NCBI GenBank assembly: GCA_003762615.1
Contig: RIAZ01000027.1
Span: forward strand, 1 to 64,000
From: Muribaculaceae bacterium Isolate-037 (Harlan)
GTDB taxonomy: Bacteria; Bacteroidota; Bacteroidia; Bacteroidales; Muribaculaceae
DNA length: 64,000 nucleotides
Direction: 5' to 3'
This document shows, in pieces, positions 8,632-17,540 of this stretch (position 1 is its first letter; each line of letters begins with the position of its first letter). A model generated the notes under the pieces. It was not told the origin of the DNA. It searched no databases and saw only the letters and a program-made list of their open reading frames with translations. Position numbers and translations under genes: made by a program.

Positions 8632-9296
8632 TTACTCAATCACTTCCCATGAGCCGCCATTAGTTGGTCCAATATGGTGTAATCGACCTTCCCTTACAAG
8701 AGCGTCTAACCTTCGTTGTACGCTACTTTCATGCAGTCCTAATTGCTTTGCCAATTCAATTCTTGTAATCAGTACATTTGTTCTAATCAAATCAATAATC
8801 TGATTTTTCTGTTCGGTTTTGGTTCGGTTTTGGTTCGGTTTTGGTTCGGTACGAATCGATTTGTATCGGTTTTCGGTCGCCTCTTATTGACATGAAAATT
8901 TCTCGTGGGATAATGGCTGTTACACCACCCTGTTCCACGGTGAATGAAGGATGGAAAAGATTTAATTTGTCAAATTCCCTCATTATTTTCTCGTATCCAC
9001 GCCCCCAAGCCTCAATAAATCCGGCACGGTAGAACACTTGAGCCATTTTGGGATTACGTGGCTTGGAAGTATGTTTGCTCATAAGGATCTCGACCGTGTA
9101 ATCTTCTGGTAAGACACCTTCGTTCCACAAACGGATATGATCATCATATATGCTCATCTGATTCCATGTGCCGGTTTGCTGTTTGTGGACTATACTATAT
9201 CTTACCGCCATGAGCATTGGCAAAGCCGGATACCCATTTCAGATACTCGTCTTTCCAAATACGCTTGTGCTCTATATTCTGATTCTCTTGATTCAT
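8632..9296 (-). pseudogene. Schlafen/RecG-like ATP-binding regulator, internally deleted and frameshifted
   Basis: Three pieces of one gene are visible. The start at 9296 gives about 33 residues (KRIWKDEYLKWVSGFANAHG) typical of the AlbA_2 domain, then a stop. A second piece, 9223-8792, has YDDHIRLWNEGVLPEDYTVE and GFIEAWGRGYEKI, the C-terminal HATPase-like part. A third, in the +1 frame, encodes a winged helix (ELAKQLGLHESSVQRRLDAL) ending at 8632. The middle of the protein is deleted near 9200. The second and third pieces are out of register at an 11-bp tandem repeat. These proteins are thought to act as DNA-binding regulators. This copy is inactive because of the internal deletion. Confidence 0.7.
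8812..8850. repeat. 11-bp tandem repeat (3.5 copies) inside the regulator gene
   Basis: TTCGGTTTTGG occurs three times in a row at 8812-8844, followed by a partial TTCGGT. The unit is not a multiple of three, so each gain or loss changes the reading frame. Adding one unit would put the HATPase-like part in frame with the winged helix. Confidence 0.9.
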
Positions 9297-9397
9297 ATAG
9301 CAAAATTAATTCAAAATCCTGACATTCACAATAGAGCAGTTGATTTAAGATTGTCATAATCTGCTGAATTTGGCTCACTTCGCGGTGAGTATGGTTT

Positions 9398-11503
9398 TTA
9401 AAGCCTGTTTCTTTCGCTTATGCCTGCCCCTTTACCTTTATATTTACTCATTGCGGTGTTAAACGAGTATCGTATAATTAGACGGAGAGCTTGCGTATCG
9501 CTGTAATTCCATTTGTCAAGCGTCATTTGTGTGCCATGAGTTATCATCGAACTTCTCGCTGTCTTGAATATGTCGGTAGCTTGAAGTTGGAGAAACCAAT
9601 TCTTTATACTTTTGGCAGCACCGATGTTTAACTGCCAGGAGGGTTTTAACGTGACAACATCCATCTCTCCACGCGTGCGTCCGGAAATCTCACCGGTCAT
9701 GTTGAATCCCTTTCCCAATGTCACATTGTTGAAGAAGCTGAAAAACAGTATCGGCGTGTTCAGTTTCTTTATGCCATCCGTAGTTTTCATTGAGAAGTGT
9801 TGTCCTGATAAGTTCAGTCTGAGACGTGGAGACCACCGTGAAATTCTCGGAGAAAATGAGACTACAATATCATATTTTGACAGATGATTGAAGTTGTCGT
9901 AGGTCATTATATTTTGAGGGGTATCCGGCTTATACGGACGAATCACACTGATGATGGCATCTTTGTCGTAAGTATATGTCGCGCTGAAGAATACCCATTT
10001 GTATATTCCAGCAAGAGATACATTGTGAATATGTTCCGACGTAAGTGACGGATTGCCTGTCTCGTAGGTAAAGCGGTCGTCATATTGAATGCTGCTGCTC
10101 AACTGGCTATATAATGGGCGTTTGGTCTTAGCCTCGTATGACAGTGTAAATTTTGTTTTCCCTATTGGGAATGTGAAGTCCACATTGGGGAAAAATCTGC
10201 CGTATCTTCGGCTTTGACCCTTGACAAGCATGTCGTTCTGGTAATAGTCTGATGATGTATGCTCGTACCTGAGTCCGGCGTAAAGCTCTACATTCCTGAT
10301 GGGTATATTCACCGCAATAAAACCGGCTCCGGTGGTTTCCTTTATCCTGTCATTGGCATCTGGCAGATTGTCGCCGTCATTGATGAAGATATCCTTGCGG
10401 TCGGTAGCCGTCACTTCATATCCAAACTCAAGCGAGTAGCCATTGAACAAATATTCCGCCACTCCCTTGGATGCAAACATTGAACTCCTGATACGGTTAT
10501 CACTCCCGATGATACTTTCTCCTCCGAGCAGACTGTTTTCAACTATTGTCTGCCTGTTACTGTTTCGGCAGGAGTAATAGTCATTATTGATTGTAATGTT
10601 GAAGGCATTCACCTTTCCTTGATAATATAGGTTCACAAGATGAACCGGTACTGAGTTTCTTATCCAATTCGTTTCATAATTAATTTTGTCTTCCGTTGCA
10701 TTATTTACCATGACCGTTTCATCCGTAAGCCATCTTGATTTGGAATCAGGCACTGCGGTGTATTCGCACTTTACGCCAACGTAATGACGGCTGTTTATCT
10801 GCCAGTTTGCTCCAATGTTTGCAAGATAGGTGTTTGATTTAGGATATATGCGTATATCTGAATCTAAGAGATAGTGGTCCGGAGTAGAATTGATGGTAGT
10901 TTGGTTATGCTGTTTCTGATAACGTCGTGCAAAATCATAATTGAATGTACCGAAGATATCCATCCCCCCGGATCTGTAATTAAGGAAAAGATTGTCTGAT
11001 TGGGAGAAATAATAAGCTTGCCGCCCCGTAACTGCCATAGACCCGCTCAATCCGTCACCCTGCTTCTTTATTGTCTTTACAAGAATCACGGCTTTTGTTT
11101 CTGCACCATATTTTGCACCGGGATTGAAGACAACCTCCACGTTTTGGATCTCTTTTGATGACAATCGATCCAATTCAGATTTGTCGATGAGTTTGCGTCC
11201 GTTGATATAAATCTGCGGCGTGCCACGTCCAAGCACCTCAAGATTGCCCTCATTGGAGATTACTCCCGGAAGTTGAGAGATAACGTCTGTACATGTACCG
11301 AGATTGCGCAGGGGTGTGCCTTTGACATCCGTTATCAGTCCACCCTTGCTTAGACGTTGCACGTTGCGCGTGCCTGTCACCACCACATCACCAAGCTCTA
11401 TGGTAAAGGTGGAATCATTTTTAGCGACATTTTTGTTACTCTGGACCTGTGCATGTGTGAGGATCACATTCGAAAACATGAGTGCTAAAATTAAATATTT
11501 CAT
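9398..11503 (-). CDS. Outer-membrane beta-barrel receptor (TonB-dependent type)
   Basis: The protein is about 701 residues counting from the ATG at 11503, which directly starts a signal peptide (MKYLILALMFSNVILTHA); an ATG at 11527 would add eight residues. A plug domain follows: GDVVVTGTRN, DVISQLPGV, LGRGTPQIYINGR, VEVVFNPGAKYGAE. The rest is a PF14905-type barrel with LSYEAKTKRPLYSQL and GNPSLTSEHIHNVSL, ending KYKGKGAGISERNRL. The N-terminal carboxypeptidase-like domain common in this family is absent. It probably imports or binds a ligand at the outer membrane; the substrate is unknown. A truncated paralogue lies 1.1 kb downstream. The TPR regulator immediately upstream may control it. 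Confidence 0.85.
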   Translation of the reverse strand: MKYLILALMFSNVILTHAQVQSNKNVAKNDSTFTIELGDVVVTGTRNVQRLSKGGLITDVKGTPLRNLGTCTDVISQLPGVISNEGNLEVLGRGTPQIYINGRKLIDKSELDRLSSKEIQNVEVVFNPGAKYGAETKAVILVKTIKKQGDGLSGSMAVTGRQAYYFSQSDNLFLNYRSGGMDIFGTFNYDFARRYQKQHNQTTINSTPDHYLLDSDIRIYPKSNTYLANIGANWQINSRHYVGVKCEYTAVPDSKSRWLTDETVMVNNATEDKINYETNWIRNSVPVHLVNLYYQGKVNAFNITINNDYYSCRNSNRQTIVENSLLGGESIIGSDNRIRSSMFASKGVAEYLFNGYSLEFGYEVTATDRKDIFINDGDNLPDANDRIKETTGAGFIAVNIPIRNVELYAGLRYEHTSSDYYQNDMLVKGQSRRYGRFFPNVDFTFPIGKTKFTLSYEAKTKRPLYSQLSSSIQYDDRFTYETGNPSLTSEHIHNVSLAGIYKWVFFSATYTYDKDAIISVIRPYKPDTPQNIMTYDNFNHLSKYDIVVSFSPRISRWSPRLRLNLSGQHFSMKTTDGIKKLNTPILFFSFFNNVTLGKGFNMTGEISGRTRGEMDVVTLKPSWQLNIGAAKSIKNWFLQLQATDIFKTARSSMITHGTQMTLDKWNYSDTQALRLIIRYSFNTAMSKYKGKGAGISERNRL

Positions 11504-11524
11504 ACCTTTTGTTGTTTTTTGACG

Positions 11525-11555
11525 CAAAGGTATGATGCAATGCTCAGGAGACCAA
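11525..11555 (-). promoter_or_regulatory. Bacteroidetes-type promoter of the receptor gene
   Basis: On the minus strand TTGG (11552-11555) is separated by 19 bp from TACCTTTG (11525-11532), matching the TTTG/TAnnTTTG pattern with one mismatch in the upstream box. It lies 21 bp before the chosen start at 11503. Confidence 0.6.
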
Positions 11556-11648
11556 GAAAATGGCGTTTCACAATCGTTTCACCTTCTTGATAGCATTTCA
11601 GAAATGTTGCGCTTGTCGACTCAATATGCCATAGCTCAGTGATTTGTA

Positions 11649-13229
11649 TTACAACTCAAGCAGATTCAGAATTTCAGCAGGGAGCTTTGTTCTAAGTCGG
11701 GATTTCCGTGTTCTTATTGCAGTGCCGGTTGCTCCAAGGCAAGCTGCGATAGTTGCATTTGATTCTTTTAGACAAGACATGATGCACGTCACGATATCCT
11801 CGGTATTCAATTTGACGCCGGTCATCTTCAAATCAACGATGAAATCGGCGAAGCAACTGATAAGTATTTTCTGAGCTGTCTCGCGTTCCTTAACTGATGG
11901 GTAATTTCCGGAATTGCGATATTGTATTGCCATCTTGTCGAGATAAGCCTGCAACTTAGACTCTCTGAACTGCTCGATGCATATATCCATTCTACTACGA
12001 ACCAAATCAAGTGATTTATCCGACTCATCATCGTTTGCCTCGGCAATGATTTGTTCAACTTTTATGTTGTCGAGACGTTTCTTCAGTTTGAGATATTTTC
12101 TTTTTGACTGCCAGACATAGATGCCAACTCCAATGACTATAACCAAAAGTATTCCCAGTCCGATATTTAATAGCAGTTGTCTGTGAGCTTTTGATTGGAG
12201 CAATTGAATTTGAAGCCGGGTGTTGTAGTCACGTTGTTCCTCGGATATTTTTTTCTGAATGGATGTGACCTCACTTATTGAATCATTTGTGACAGTGCCT
12301 TCGTAAGGTACAACTATTCCCTTATTAAGTAGCCCTATACTTTGGTCTAACAGTCTCAGGTTGTTGTATGTGTTTATTGAATATCGTGTCGGATTCTCGT
12401 TATACATACTTCTTGACACCTCCGAATAGTAACGGGCTGAATCAACTTGGGAATTATTCAGATAAATAAATCCTAGTGTAATCCGTTTCCCGAGGCTTTG
12501 CGTCTTTATCCGGTTAAGATACTCTACGCTTCTTCTGAAATCTGATGAAGGATTATTGGCATAATTGAGCGCGTATGTTGTAAACAGAGGATCATTCACG
12601 TCTGTTTGAGATAATGCTTTTTCCATGTAAATGGCAGTTGAGTCATTATCGCCGATGAAAGAATAGAATAGTCCAACGTCATGCAATGCTCTGGCTCTTT
12701 CCTCTTTTGTTTGGGAAACGTTAAGAGCCTCCATAGCATGAGATATTGCCTTTACATAATTTTTCTTTAACGAAGGCATTGCATACATGTTGGATAACTC
12801 TATGAGAAGTTCCGATTTTGTAGGGTTTGTGACGTTGGATGCAATATCTATCGCTTTATTTAGAAATATTGAAGCAGAGTCTTGATTGCCAAGCCATCGC
12901 ATCTTGACAGCAGCAAGTTGATACATGTCGAGCAATGCTGTTGTGTCTTTCTCCGATTCGTAAAATCGGATTGCTTTTTGAAAATAATTGTCTGTAATGA
13001 AAGTTTTTCCTTGCTTGACCTTGGCAACAGAAAGTATACGGCATCCCTTTGACATTTGCTCATCAGAAAGATTGTCATCAAGGGAAATCGGAGCCAACAT
13101 CATCTCCACAGAATCGGGGAAGGTATGCAAAAGAGATTCAGCTTCTGTAAGTTGCCGATCTATTTCATTATTGTGTCTACATCCGGCAAGCAACAGACAC
13201 AATACAAGTATATTGATAAAAAATTTCAT
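11649..13229 (-). CDS. TPR-containing lipoprotein regulator with C-terminal helix-turn-helix
   Basis: The 526-residue protein starts MKFFINILVLCLLLAGC, a lipoprotein signal with lipobox LAGC. Residues of about 20-330 form degenerate tetratricopeptide repeats (for example ARALHDVGLFYSFIGDNDSTAIYMEKAL). A membrane segment, LLLNIGLGILLVIVIGVGIY, is followed by a coiled coil and a C-terminal domain with DIVTCIMSCLKESNATIAAC and GTAIRTRKSRLRTKLP, like a LuxR-type helix-turn-helix. This architecture (periplasmic TPR sensor, membrane helix, cytoplasmic HTH) recurs in Bacteroidetes. I reject a start at 13319 because it precedes the signal peptide. Its position directly upstream of the receptor suggests it senses the state of that system (inference). 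Confidence 0.7.
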   Translation of the reverse strand: MKFFINILVLCLLLAGCRHNNEIDRQLTEAESLLHTFPDSVEMMLAPISLDDNLSDEQMSKGCRILSVAKVKQGKTFITDNYFQKAIRFYESEKDTTALLDMYQLAAVKMRWLGNQDSASIFLNKAIDIASNVTNPTKSELLIELSNMYAMPSLKKNYVKAISHAMEALNVSQTKEERARALHDVGLFYSFIGDNDSTAIYMEKALSQTDVNDPLFTTYALNYANNPSSDFRRSVEYLNRIKTQSLGKRITLGFIYLNNSQVDSARYYSEVSRSMYNENPTRYSINTYNNLRLLDQSIGLLNKGIVVPYEGTVTNDSISEVTSIQKKISEEQRDYNTRLQIQLLQSKAHRQLLLNIGLGILLVIVIGVGIYVWQSKRKYLKLKKRLDNIKVEQIIAEANDDESDKSLDLVRSRMDICIEQFRESKLQAYLDKMAIQYRNSGNYPSVKERETAQKILISCFADFIVDLKMTGVKLNTEDIVTCIMSCLKESNATIAACLGATGTAIRTRKSRLRTKLPAEILNLLEL

Positions 13230-13384
13230 TAGTCTCATCCGGTTCTGACGATCATAAACAAATCTAACATTCCAAATTCGTAAAAATAGACTTATCTCCC
13301 AAGATGTTGTGATTCTCAATGGGCAAGGAAGCCATATTTACCAAACGATATATTGAGAAATTTATTGAAGTGTAGATAAATTCA

Positions 13385-13416
13385 TTTGTAATATTCGGTT
13401 TAATGGTGTATCTTTG
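13385..13416 (+). promoter_or_regulatory. Promoter of the ATPase-nuclease gene
   Basis: TTTG at 13385-13388 and TATCTTTG at 13409-13416 are separated by 20 bp, an exact match to the Bacteroidetes consensus spacing. The gene starts at 13471. Confidence 0.8.
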
Positions 13417-13420
13417 CGAA

Positions 13421-13453
13421 TAGAAACGACAGTTGCGGAAACCACCGTTTCTA
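13421..13453. promoter_or_regulatory. Inverted repeat in the leader, possible operator
   Basis: TAGAAAC at 13421-13427 and GTTTCTA at 13447-13453 form 7-bp inverted arms immediately downstream of the promoter box. The same TAGAAAC/GTTTCT words recur in the 31-bp repeats at 17466-17527, next to the second ATPase-nuclease gene. An operator role is speculative. Confidence 0.35.
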
Positions 13454-13470
13454 TTTGAATCTGATAAAGT

Positions 13471-14790
13471 ATGAAATTCTACGATAGAACAGAAGAGATA
13501 GCGACGCTACAAAGGATTCGTAAGAACTCCAATGAAAATGCCCAGTTCACCGTCATTACTGGACGCCGGCGGATTGGCAAGACATCGCTTGTGCTTAAAG
13601 CATACGAAGATATACCAATTCTGTATTTCTTTGTCAGTCGTAAGTCTGAAAATTTGCTTTGTGAGGAATTTAGGCAAGAGGTTGAAACTAAACTTTCAAT
13701 AAAGACCGGAGGCTCACCGGCTAATTTTGCCGAGTTGTTTGATTTTCTGATGACGCTCTCAAAGGAACGAAATTTTACGCTGTTTATTGATGAATTCCAA
13801 AATTTTGCAAGAGTTAATCCATCCATCTTCAGCGATATGCAGAAGATCTGGGATTTAAATCATTTCGATTCCAAGATAAATCTGATTGTCTGTGGATCTG
13901 TATATTCGATGATGACCAAGATTTTTAGGGATTCCAAAGAGCCTCTGTATAATCGTCAGAATCGTTTCATGCATGTCAAGGCTTTCAAGCCGTCTGTGCT
14001 GAAAGAGATAATGATGGATAGTGCGCCCGGTTATTCCAATGATGACTTGTTGGCTCTTTACTCTTTTACAGGAGGTGTGGCAAAATATGTGCAGCTTCTG
14101 ATTGAAGACCATGCTTTTTCCGTTGACTCTATGATTGACAGCATCATTAGTTCGGATTCCGTCTTCATCAATGAAGGGAGGTCTATTCTTGTGGAGGAGT
14201 TCGGAAAAGATTATGACACTTATTTTTCAATTCTTTCAGCTATTGCATCAGGGAATACAAGGCGTAATGAGATAGAGTCGATAATAGGTAAGGAGATCGG
14301 AGGGTATCTGACTCGTCTTGAAGATGATTACGGTATAATAAAGAAGGCTATTCCGCTTGGTGCAAAACCTCTTTCAAAGAATACCGTATATGAGATACAG
14401 GATAATTTCTTCACATTTTGGTTCAGATTCATCTTTAAGTATGGTCATATCCTGGAGATTGGTGCATACAAGCAGATGGGTGACTTAATCAAACGAGATT
14501 ATCCTACATTTTCCGGAAAGATGCTTGAAAGATATTTTCATGCCAAGGCTGCTGAATCCGGTAAATATACGATTATTGATAGTTGGTGGGATCGTAAAGG
14601 GGAAAACGAGATTGATATGATTGCCGCCAATGAGATTGACAGGACTGCTGAAATATATGAGATAAAGCGTCGGCGTAAGAATATAAACATAGCTCAACTT
14701 GATGAAAAAGTCAAGGTCATGCTCCCTCAGGTTCCGACTCTGAAAGGTTTTAGCGTGGAGATTAGGGGTCTTGATATGGAGAATATGTAA
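13471..14790 (+). CDS. AAA ATPase with C-terminal DUF234-type nuclease domain
   Basis: The 439-residue protein is of the archaeal-type ATPase family widespread in Bacteroidetes. Walker A is GRRRIGKTSL at about residues 31-40, Walker B LFIDEFQNF at about 105, and a sensor region LIVCGSVYSMM lies near 150. The C-terminal domain contains FTFWFRFIFKY and a PD-(D/E)XK-like signature in ENEIDMIA and IYEIKRRR near residues 388-412. The family's cellular role is not settled; proposals include mobile-element or defence functions. It has its own promoter and is followed by ruvX with only a 44-bp gap. Length is usual for the family. Confidence 0.85.
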   Translation: MKFYDRTEEIATLQRIRKNSNENAQFTVITGRRRIGKTSLVLKAYEDIPILYFFVSRKSENLLCEEFRQEVETKLSIKTGGSPANFAELFDFLMTLSKERNFTLFIDEFQNFARVNPSIFSDMQKIWDLNHFDSKINLIVCGSVYSMMTKIFRDSKEPLYNRQNRFMHVKAFKPSVLKEIMMDSAPGYSNDDLLALYSFTGGVAKYVQLLIEDHAFSVDSMIDSIISSDSVFINEGRSILVEEFGKDYDTYFSILSAIASGNTRRNEIESIIGKEIGGYLTRLEDDYGIIKKAIPLGAKPLSKNTVYEIQDNFFTFWFRFIFKYGHILEIGAYKQMGDLIKRDYPTFSGKMLERYFHAKAAESGKYTIIDSWWDRKGENEIDMIAANEIDRTAEIYEIKRRRKNINIAQLDEKVKVMLPQVPTLKGFSVEIRGLDMENM

Positions 14791-14807
14791 ATCCAAGTTT
14801 TTTTATG

Positions 14808-14815
14808 TACTTTTG
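14808..14815 (+). promoter_or_regulatory. Possible promoter -7 box of ruvX
   Basis: TACTTTTG matches TAnnTTTG 20 bp before the ruvX start codon. No TTTG is found at the expected upstream distance, so support is partial. Confidence 0.4.
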
Positions 14816-14834
14816 TAATTGAAAATCATTCAGA

Positions 14835-15248
14835 ATGGGAAGAATCCTTGCGATAGACTACGGCAGGAAGCGTTGCGGTGTCGCCGTCACCGATATATTA
14901 CAGATAAGTGCCAACGGGTTGCCAACGGTGCGTGCATGCGACTTGTTGCAATTCGTGAAGGAGTATTGCGGCAGAGAGACGGTCGACAAGATAATCGTAG
15001 GCGAACCACGTGACATGCAGGGTAATCCGAGCGAGAGTATGCGCTACATCACTCCATTCCTTGCAAGGTTGAAAAAGGAATTGCCGGATATTCCGGTAGA
15101 GATGTTTGACGAACGTTTCACCTCGACCATCGCCCACCGTGAGATGCTTGCGGGAGGATTTTCCAAGAAACAACGTCAGGAGAAGGGGCGAGCCGACGAG
15201 ATGGCGGCTGTGTTGATCCTTACCGGTTATCTGGAATCGAGATTTTGA
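14835..15248 (+). CDS. ruvX: Putative pre-16S rRNA nuclease / Holliday junction resolvase-like RuvX (YqgF)
   Basis: A 137-residue cytoplasmic protein with the RNase H-like fold of YqgF: MGRILAIDYGRKRCGVAVTD contains the first catalytic Asp, IIVGEPRDMQG the second conserved strand, FDERFTSTIAHREM the Glu, and the final motif KGRADEMAAVLILTGYL the last acidic residues. In E. coli the homologue processes the 5' end of 16S rRNA, and it was originally proposed to resolve Holliday junctions. Length is normal. It is followed after 33 bp by a GH84 gene, an unrelated partner, so co-transcription has no obvious functional meaning. Confidence 0.93.
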   Translation: MGRILAIDYGRKRCGVAVTDILQISANGLPTVRACDLLQFVKEYCGRETVDKIIVGEPRDMQGNPSESMRYITPFLARLKKELPDIPVEMFDERFTSTIAHREMLAGGFSKKQRQEKGRADEMAAVLILTGYLESRF

Positions 15249-15281
15249 AAAATTAGAATGCTTCATTGAAAAATAAAGGAA

Positions 15282-17420
15282 ATGGACGTTGCAAGAATAT
15301 TATTTGCCGGTGGACTCTCTTGCATGATGTTTCTGCCGATGGGGGCGCAGGTGGATCTTGCTTCCCAGCGTAAGGAGGTGAAGGCGTTTATGTCAGTGCC
15401 CGGACATAAAGTAGACCATAAAGGGGTGATAATAAATCCGGTTCCACATGCAATTACCGTGGATTCTGCAAGTAGCCTTTATATCGGCAACGGTTTTAAA
15501 TTCGATTCCAAGACTCTCTCTGAGTTTTCCGGCGATATTTCAACGGTCGGCATACCGACGGCAGATGATGGCGTCCGTGTCAGGATAAGTTATGGCGATA
15601 AGAATGCCCGTAAAAAAGGTGTGCGACAAGTAAGCGGTGCATATTCTCTGACGATCAACAAGAAAGGGGTAGAGGTGACAGCATACGATAAGAGAGGCGT
15701 GTTTTATGCGTTGCAGACATTGCGTCAGCTTATCGATAGCCCCGTGGGGAGGGATAAGAATCTTCCATACGTGGATATAAACGACTATCCCGATCTGAAA
15801 TACCGAGGTGTGGTGGAGGGTTTCTATGGCAATCCGTGGAGCCACAAGGTGCGTCTCTCCCTTATTGATTTCTACGGAAAGAACAAGATGACGGATTATA
15901 TCTACGGACCGAAGGATGATCCATATCACAGTTCCCCCAACTGGCGCGTGCCTTATCCGGAGGATCAGGCGAATAATATAAGGGAATTGGTGGATGCCTG
16001 TAAGCGGAATCATATCAATTTCGTGTGGGCGATACATCCCGGTCAGGATATAAAGTGGGATAAGGATGATTACGAACGACTTCTCTCAAAATTTAATATG
16101 ATGTATGACCTTGGGGTGCGTTCGTTTGCACTATTCTTTGACGACATTGAGGGTGAGGGTGCCGATTCGCATAAGCAGACGCAACTCATCAACGACCTTA
16201 CCCGCGATTTTGTGCGTAAGAAGGGTGATGTGTCGAATCTTAGGATATGTCCCACGGATTATACAGAGCTTTGGGCGAATCCGAAACCTACCGGGCAGTT
16301 GGCGATATATGGAGAGGAGTTGAATCCGCAGGTGGAGGTGTTCTGGACGGGTAAGGTGGTATGCAGCGACCTGACCCCGCAGACGTTGGAATTTGTAAAT
16401 TCAAGGATAAAGCGTCCGGCTCTTTTCTGGTGGAATTTCCCGGTGACAGACTATTGCCGTCATATCGTGATGCAGGGTCCGGCGTATGGACTCGACCAGA
16501 CGTTGACACAAGAGAATGTGGCTGGTATAGTAAGCAATCCGATGGAGCACGGCGAGGCAAGCAAACTTGCACTGTATGGAGTGGCAGACTACACGTGGAA
16601 TGTAGCCGGATATAATCCGATTGATAATTGGGAGAGGGGTATCGTGAATATTGTTCCTGAGGCACCGGAAGCCTATCGTCTTTTCGCAATACATTCCACT
16701 GACACACAGAAGGGATATCGTCGTGATGAATCGTGGGAGACCACTACCTTTGCATTTGACAATTACACACCGGAGCAGTTTGAGGCATTGCGCGATGAGT
16801 TCAGTAGAATAGAGGTGGTGCCGCAGAAGATGCAGTCGATTTCCAATAAGGGACTGCTTGAGGAGTTGGCTCCCTGGCTTGAGGAATTTGGTAAGCTCGG
16901 CAAACGCGGCAACCGCACGCTGGATCTTATCAAGATATATGAGAAGGGTGATGACCACGAATTCTGGAAGGCATACGTTGCAAACCTTATGAGTGATGAT
17001 GAGCGCAAGGCGTATGATGCCCATAGGTCAGGCACGATGAAGTTGCAGCCATTCTATGAGGATGCCATGTATGGTATGATGGCAGAGTTCTATAAGAAGG
17101 TATCGGGCGTTTATCCGAAGCAATATAGTGCGTCAGACAGTATTGATACTATTCCGGCTTATCAGTTTGCTTTTGACGGTACGCCGGAAACGGTCTATCA
17201 TTTGGAGGATGCTCTTGAGTTTGACCGTAAGGAGGGTGCTTCGGTAGTGACCATACTTACGGGAGAGCCGACAGGAGAGGTAAGCGTGGTGCAATTTGAT
17301 AAGAATGGTAAGGAGTTATCCCGTCATAAATTGGAAACTCCCTATACTACATTGCCGTTATCCGTCCCGGCGGTCCGCCTGAGAATAGAAGGTCGTACCG
17401 ATATCTATGAAATAATTTAG
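15282..17420 (+). CDS. GH84 beta-N-acetylglucosaminidase (O-GlcNAcase/hyaluronidase-like)
   Basis: The 712-residue protein has a signal peptide (RILFAGGLSCMMFLPMGAQ), an N-terminal GH84 accessory domain, and a catalytic barrel beginning at DLKYRGVVEGFYGNPWSH. The paired catalytic aspartates are in ALFFDDIEGEG at about residues 287-288, as in Bacteroides GH84 enzymes acting by substrate-assisted catalysis. Other conserved pieces are YGPKDDPYH, WAIHPG and FWWNFPVTDY. A C-terminal helical bundle and a beta-sandwich tail complete the usual layout. It probably removes terminal GlcNAc from host glycans in the periplasm or at the surface. No other glycan genes lie beside it. Confidence 0.92.
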   Translation: MDVARILFAGGLSCMMFLPMGAQVDLASQRKEVKAFMSVPGHKVDHKGVIINPVPHAITVDSASSLYIGNGFKFDSKTLSEFSGDISTVGIPTADDGVRVRISYGDKNARKKGVRQVSGAYSLTINKKGVEVTAYDKRGVFYALQTLRQLIDSPVGRDKNLPYVDINDYPDLKYRGVVEGFYGNPWSHKVRLSLIDFYGKNKMTDYIYGPKDDPYHSSPNWRVPYPEDQANNIRELVDACKRNHINFVWAIHPGQDIKWDKDDYERLLSKFNMMYDLGVRSFALFFDDIEGEGADSHKQTQLINDLTRDFVRKKGDVSNLRICPTDYTELWANPKPTGQLAIYGEELNPQVEVFWTGKVVCSDLTPQTLEFVNSRIKRPALFWWNFPVTDYCRHIVMQGPAYGLDQTLTQENVAGIVSNPMEHGEASKLALYGVADYTWNVAGYNPIDNWERGIVNIVPEAPEAYRLFAIHSTDTQKGYRRDESWETTTFAFDNYTPEQFEALRDEFSRIEVVPQKMQSISNKGLLEELAPWLEEFGKLGKRGNRTLDLIKIYEKGDDHEFWKAYVANLMSDDERKAYDAHRSGTMKLQPFYEDAMYGMMAEFYKKVSGVYPKQYSASDSIDTIPAYQFAFDGTPETVYHLEDALEFDRKEGASVVTILTGEPTGEVSVVQFDKNGKELSRHKLETPYTTLPLSVPAVRLRIEGRTDIYEII

Positions 17421-17465
17421 GAAAGGTGTTCCTGGTTTGCGGGATAGACGGATAAGCTATGAAAT

Positions 17466-17527
17466 CGTAAAAATGTTTCTGTGATAGAAACAAAAACGCA
17501 AAAATGTTTCTGTGATAGAAACTAAAA
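17466..17527. repeat. Two tandem 31-bp repeats with internal palindrome
   Basis: Two copies of a 31-bp unit, 17466-17496 and 17497-17527, differ at two or three positions. Each holds GTTTCTGTGATAGAAAC, a 6-bp inverted repeat with a 5-nt loop. They lie between the 3' ends of two convergent genes. They might act as a weak bidirectional terminator or a protein-binding site. Confidence 0.7.
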
Positions 17528-17540
17528 TAGCTTAATCACA

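Noticed and set aside
8812..8850. Possible CRISPR array
   Set aside because: Units are 11 bp with no spacers; this is a simple tandem repeat. The 31-bp units at 17466-17527 also have no spacers.
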